A stretch of 29,670 nt of DNA from a virus, in IMG/VR virus record IMGVR_UViG_3300043466_000253, positions 1 to 29,670 of that record. One strand, written 5' to 3'. The translations under genes were made by a program, and so were the position numbers. Under the pieces are notes generated by a model. It ran no database searches, had not been told where the DNA came from, and was given only the letters and a program-made list of their open reading frames with translations. Shown here piece by piece: positions 28,201 to 29,670 of this stretch; position 1 is the first letter of the stretch, and each line of letters begins with the position of its first letter.

Positions 28201-28467
28201 ATGAACTACATCCCCTCATCAAACGACAAGGTGCATTGGTATCGCCACGCTGAAGGTCATCGGATTTACTTCAAGAACGGATGGGCAGTTTCCATAATCC
28301 CCGGCTGCAATGGGGACACCATGGAGTGTGCCGTGATCCCGCCATACGATGGTGAAATGGATATCCAACTGCGGACACCCGATGAACTGCCCGTGTTCCT
28401 TGCCGGAATCCAGTCCCGCACCATCGAACCAATGACTCTGTCGGCCAACAACACCTTCACGGACTGA
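28201..28467 (+). CDS. Small early protein of unknown function
   Basis: This 88-residue protein has H-R-I-Y-F-K-N-G-W-A-V-S-I-I-P (20-34), followed by an acidic E-C-A-V-I-P segment and a C-terminal L-R-T-P-D-E-L-P-V-F-L-A-G-I-Q. Small phage proteins with a F-x-N-G-W-x-V-S-V strand and a following turn with G-x-x-x-x-E-x-A-V are common in early regions, with no known role. CGAAAGGAAACG precedes the ATG. The next gene starts three bases after its stop. Confidence 0.62.
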   Translation: MNYIPSSNDKVHWYRHAEGHRIYFKNGWAVSIIPGCNGDTMECAVIPPYDGEMDIQLRTPDELPVFLAGIQSRTIEPMTLSANNTFTD

Positions 28468-28470
28468 CCA

Positions 28471-28656
28471 ATGACCAACGACAGCAACAACATTGAAACC
28501 ATCAACATCACCCCCAAGTGGGAAGCCGTGATCGACCTGTTCCTCATCGTCCTGAAGCCGCAATGCGACTTCGATACCCTGCAATATGTCCGCAGGGAAC
28601 TGAAGCGAATCGCGGTGGTCATCGATGAAACCAACGACACCATCAAGGGGGCTTGA
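28471..28656 (+). CDS. Small early protein (N-I-T-P-x-W-E type)
   Basis: This 61-residue protein has I-N-I-T-P-K-W-E-A-V-I-D-L-F-L (11-25), then Y-V-R-R-E-L-K-R-I-A-V-V-I-D (39-52). This matches a small phage helical family with I-x-P-x-W-E near the start and E-L-x-R-M-A near the end. Function is unknown. It starts three bases after the previous stop, without a clear separate binding site or palindrome, so translation is probably coupled. The -35 box of promoter P4 begins inside its last codons. Confidence 0.6.
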   Translation: MTNDSNNIETINITPKWEAVIDLFLIVLKPQCDFDTLQYVRRELKRIAVVIDETNDTIKGA

Positions 28657-28681
28657 CACAAGCAATCGTTTCGGTTAGCAT
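28653..28681 (+). promoter_or_regulatory. Sigma70-like early promoter P4
   Basis: TTGACA (28653-28658), 17 bases, TAGCAT (28676-28681). The -35 is embedded in the dyad GCTTG-ACA-CAAGC (28651-28663), and the 12-mer TTGACACAAGCA is shared with P5. It reads into the gene at 28756. Confidence 0.8.
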
Positions 28682-28688
28682 TGTCCTA

Positions 28689-28703
28689 GGTGGAAGTTCC
28701 ACC
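28689..28703. promoter_or_regulatory. Dyad GGTGGAA-G-TTCCACC at the P4 start
   Basis: A perfect 7-base inverted repeat beginning at about the predicted transcription start of P4. It is an operator, or a 5' hairpin that could stabilise the transcript. Confidence 0.65.
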
Positions 28704-28712
28704 AACCCTCCT

Positions 28713-28727
28713 GTCTAGGGTCTAGAC
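28713..28727. repeat. GTCTAG-N3-CTAGAC palindrome, copy 9 (centre GGT)
   Basis: Same element in the P4 leader, about 25 bases after the predicted start and 28 bases before the ATG at 28756. Confidence 0.92.
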
Positions 28728-28755
28728 AGATCCCAGTTCTCGAAAGGAAAGTGAA

Positions 28756-29235
28756 ATGGAAATCCCAGTCAGCATCGTTCTCTCCCCCGAAGCACTCGCT
28801 AGCCTCCGGGGATCCACGGGTCCGACCCTGTTCGACAAGTCCGAAAGCATCAACAACCTGACCGACAATCAGTACTTCATCAACGAAGTCGCCAGTCGGA
28901 TCCACCCCCGGGAAATCGCGGAACAAATCGACACCGATGACCTCGCGGAAGAGATGACCCGCAAGGTCGAACTGGACGCTGGTGAAATCGCGGGCTACAT
29001 CGATGTCGAGTCCGTTGCGGGCTACATCGACCCCGAAGAGATCGCAAACCACTTCGATGCAGACGACATCGCCTCACGCATCGACATGGAAGATATTGTC
29101 GAGTCCCTGCCCATGGGCCGTCTGGCTAACGCCTTGGCGAAGCAGATCGTGGAGAACCCATCGCTTCGGGAAGCCTTGGTCGAGTCGTTCATCAACCGCC
29201 TGACCCACAGCCTGCTCCCCAAGAGCAGCACCTAA
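28756..29235 (+). CDS. Acidic nonapeptide-repeat early protein
   Basis: This 159-residue acidic protein contains seven 9-residue repeats of consensus I-D-x-E-D-I-A-x-x. They are IHPREIAEQ (49-57), IDTDDLAEE (58-66), a six-residue break, LDAGEIAGY (73-81), IDVESVAGY (82-90), IDPEEIANH (91-99), FDADDIASR (100-108) and IDMEDIVES (109-117). The repeats would form short amphipathic turns or helices giving an elongated acidic rod. The C-terminus (118-159) is helical and less acidic. No catalytic motif is seen. The acidity would suit nucleic-acid mimicry or binding to a basic host protein, but this is speculation. It is driven by P4 with a palindrome and CGAAAGGAAAG before the ATG. Confidence 0.7.
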   Translation: MEIPVSIVLSPEALASLRGSTGPTLFDKSESINNLTDNQYFINEVASRIHPREIAEQIDTDDLAEEMTRKVELDAGEIAGYIDVESVAGYIDPEEIANHFDADDIASRIDMEDIVESLPMGRLANALAKQIVENPSLREALVESFINRLTHSLLPKSST

Positions 29236-29288
29236 ACCTTTCGGTGGCTGGGCCGCGCATAGCCGAAGCAACGCGGTTTCTCATCGAC

Positions 29289-29317
29289 TTGACACAAGCA
29301 AAGGAATCCACTAGTAT
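29289..29317 (+). promoter_or_regulatory. Sigma70-like early promoter P5 (leaderless output)
   Basis: TTGACA (29289-29294), 17 bases, TAGTAT (29312-29317). The next gene's ATG is at 29324, six bases after the -10, so transcription should start at or within a base or two of the start codon. CTTGACACAAG is shared with P4. Confidence 0.85.
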
Positions 29318-29323
29318 ACCACT

Positions 29324-29524
29324 ATGGAATCAGAAAGCCCATGTACCGTTTCCGATGCCCTGAACACCGCGTGGGTGGGATGGGCAAAGGAAGATCTCGC
29401 CGTGTCCTACTACTGGGGCCTAGTAGCCCTCCATACATCCGAGTCGTTTGGCCTGTACCTGACCGATTCGGAAGCCGTGTTTCTCTCTGTCGCAACTTCT
29501 AACCCGCCCGAAGCAACCGTCTAG
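29324..29524 (+). CDS. Small early protein, probably translated from a leaderless mRNA
   Basis: This 66-residue protein (MESESPCTVSDALNTAWVGW, then K-E-D-L-A-V-S-Y-Y-W-G-L) is not recognised. Bases before the ATG (C-T-A-G-T-A-T-A-C-C-A-C-T) lack any Shine-Dalgarno sequence and contain the -10 box of P5, so the mRNA would have essentially no leader. All other early genes have a GAAAGGAA-type site, except the coupled gene at 28471. The TAG stop codon lies inside palindrome copy 10 (GTC-TAG-ACC...). The next possible in-frame start is well downstream. Alternative: it is not a gene and P5 drives the next one, but the good frame and position favour a gene. Confidence 0.6.
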   Translation: MESESPCTVSDALNTAWVGWAKEDLAVSYYWGLVALHTSESFGLYLTDSEAVFLSVATSNPPEATV

Positions 29525-29533
29525 ACCCTAGAC
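29519..29533. repeat. GTCTAG-N3-CTAGAC palindrome, copy 10 (centre ACC, inverted)
   Basis: Same element. It contains the stop codon of the preceding gene and ends 21 bases before the ATG at 29555. Confidence 0.92.
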
Positions 29534-29554
29534 ACAAACCTTCAAGGAACTGCA

Positions 29555-29670
29555 ATGTCCAAGACCTTCACCACCGTGTCCGACCTCTCCCGCATCCAGA
29601 TGCCCGCTGCTACCCGCACTTGGCAACCCGTGTCTCAAGTCCAGTTGTTCAACTCCATGTGTGATGCGAT
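29555..29670 (+). CDS. Start of an early gene running out of the window (DUF932-like N-terminus?)
   Basis: ATG 29555 is preceded by TTCAAGGAACT and palindrome copy 10. The frame stays open to the window edge, 38 residues: MSKTFTTVSDLSRIQMPAAT, then R-T-W-Q-P-V-S-Q-V-Q-L-F-N-S. The A-T-R-T-W-Q-P-V segment followed by a helix recalls the N-terminus of phage DUF932-type proteins (A-T-x-T-x-x-P-V-P-H), but only the beginning is visible, so the family is a guess. Confidence 0.6.
   Translation, partial: MSKTFTTVSDLSRIQMPAATRTWQPVSQVQLFNSMCDA

Noticed and set aside
29240-29282. CCGCG/CGCGG hairpin followed by TTTC as a terminator of the 28756 gene
   Set aside because: Only five pairs, a 14-base loop and a short T-run; too weak to call.
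24437-29533. Reading the regularly recurring palindromes as a CRISPR array
   Set aside because: Spacing is irregular (tens of bases to over a kilobase) and genes, not spacers, lie between them.
24437-29533. Reading the palindromes as Rho-independent terminators
   Set aside because: The 6-bp stems have no following T-run, and most sit right before ribosome sites in leaders that must be read through.

Overview
The window is part of the genome of a tailed phage with a T7-type (podovirus) virion. All recognisable genes lie on the + strand and are packed with overlapping stop/start codons. The order portal, scaffold, capsid, tail tube A, tail tube B, internal virion proteins, tail fibre, small terminase, large terminase is the T7 late-gene order. 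The DNA is moderately GC-rich. I see no tRNA, rRNA, CRISPR array, transposase or integrase, and no RNA polymerase, DNA polymerase or endolysin in this stretch. The host cannot be named from the sequence. Its promoters must read as sigma70-like (TTGACA, 17 nt, TAnnnT).

Layout. (1) 1-650: the end of an unidentified gene, a DUF1599/Nmad1-type protein and a small conserved protein. (2) 657-20,642: the virion module: proline-rich small protein, portal, scaffold, a small membrane protein, an overlapping pair that ends in a lipoprotein, a terminator, major capsid, a second terminator, tail tubular proteins A and B, gp13/14/15/16-type internal proteins, a T7-type tail fibre, a coiled-coil plus membrane-anchor protein in the position of the T7 holin, a small beta-rich protein and a GDS-motif (SGNH-like) probable virion protein. 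(3) 20,639-24,157: TerS and TerL, then seven small genes, including a 38-residue one, an HNH nuclease and a degenerate metallopeptidase-like protein. (4) 24,158-24,552: a gene-free stretch where a T7-like genome would have its ends. (5) 24,553-29,670: a leftmost (early) region with a different style: more C-ending codons, five host-type promoters, near-identical ribosome binding sites (core GAAAGGAA) and mostly unidentified small proteins.

The most striking feature is a 15-bp interrupted palindrome, GTCTAG-N3-CTAGAC. It occurs ten times (plus one degenerate tandem copy) between 24,437 and 29,533, almost always between genes and typically 18-31 nt before a start codon. I found no full copy in the structural genes. 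The centres are GGT/ACC or ACT/AGT, that is, the same DNA element in both orientations, which points to a double-stranded-DNA-binding regulator. Three of the promoters also carry their own, different dyads, and one early gene begins almost exactly at its predicted transcription start (leaderless). Together these make the early region look like a set of modular gene cassettes under a common, undescribed control system.

How it fits together: host polymerase would transcribe the early cassettes, whose products probably handle host takeover and anti-defence. The virion module then builds the capsid and short tail, TerS/TerL with the nearby HNH protein package concatemeric DNA, and the small membrane and lipoprotein genes are candidates for lysis roles. 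Functions of virion and packaging proteins rest on clear family resemblance. Most early-gene functions are unknown.
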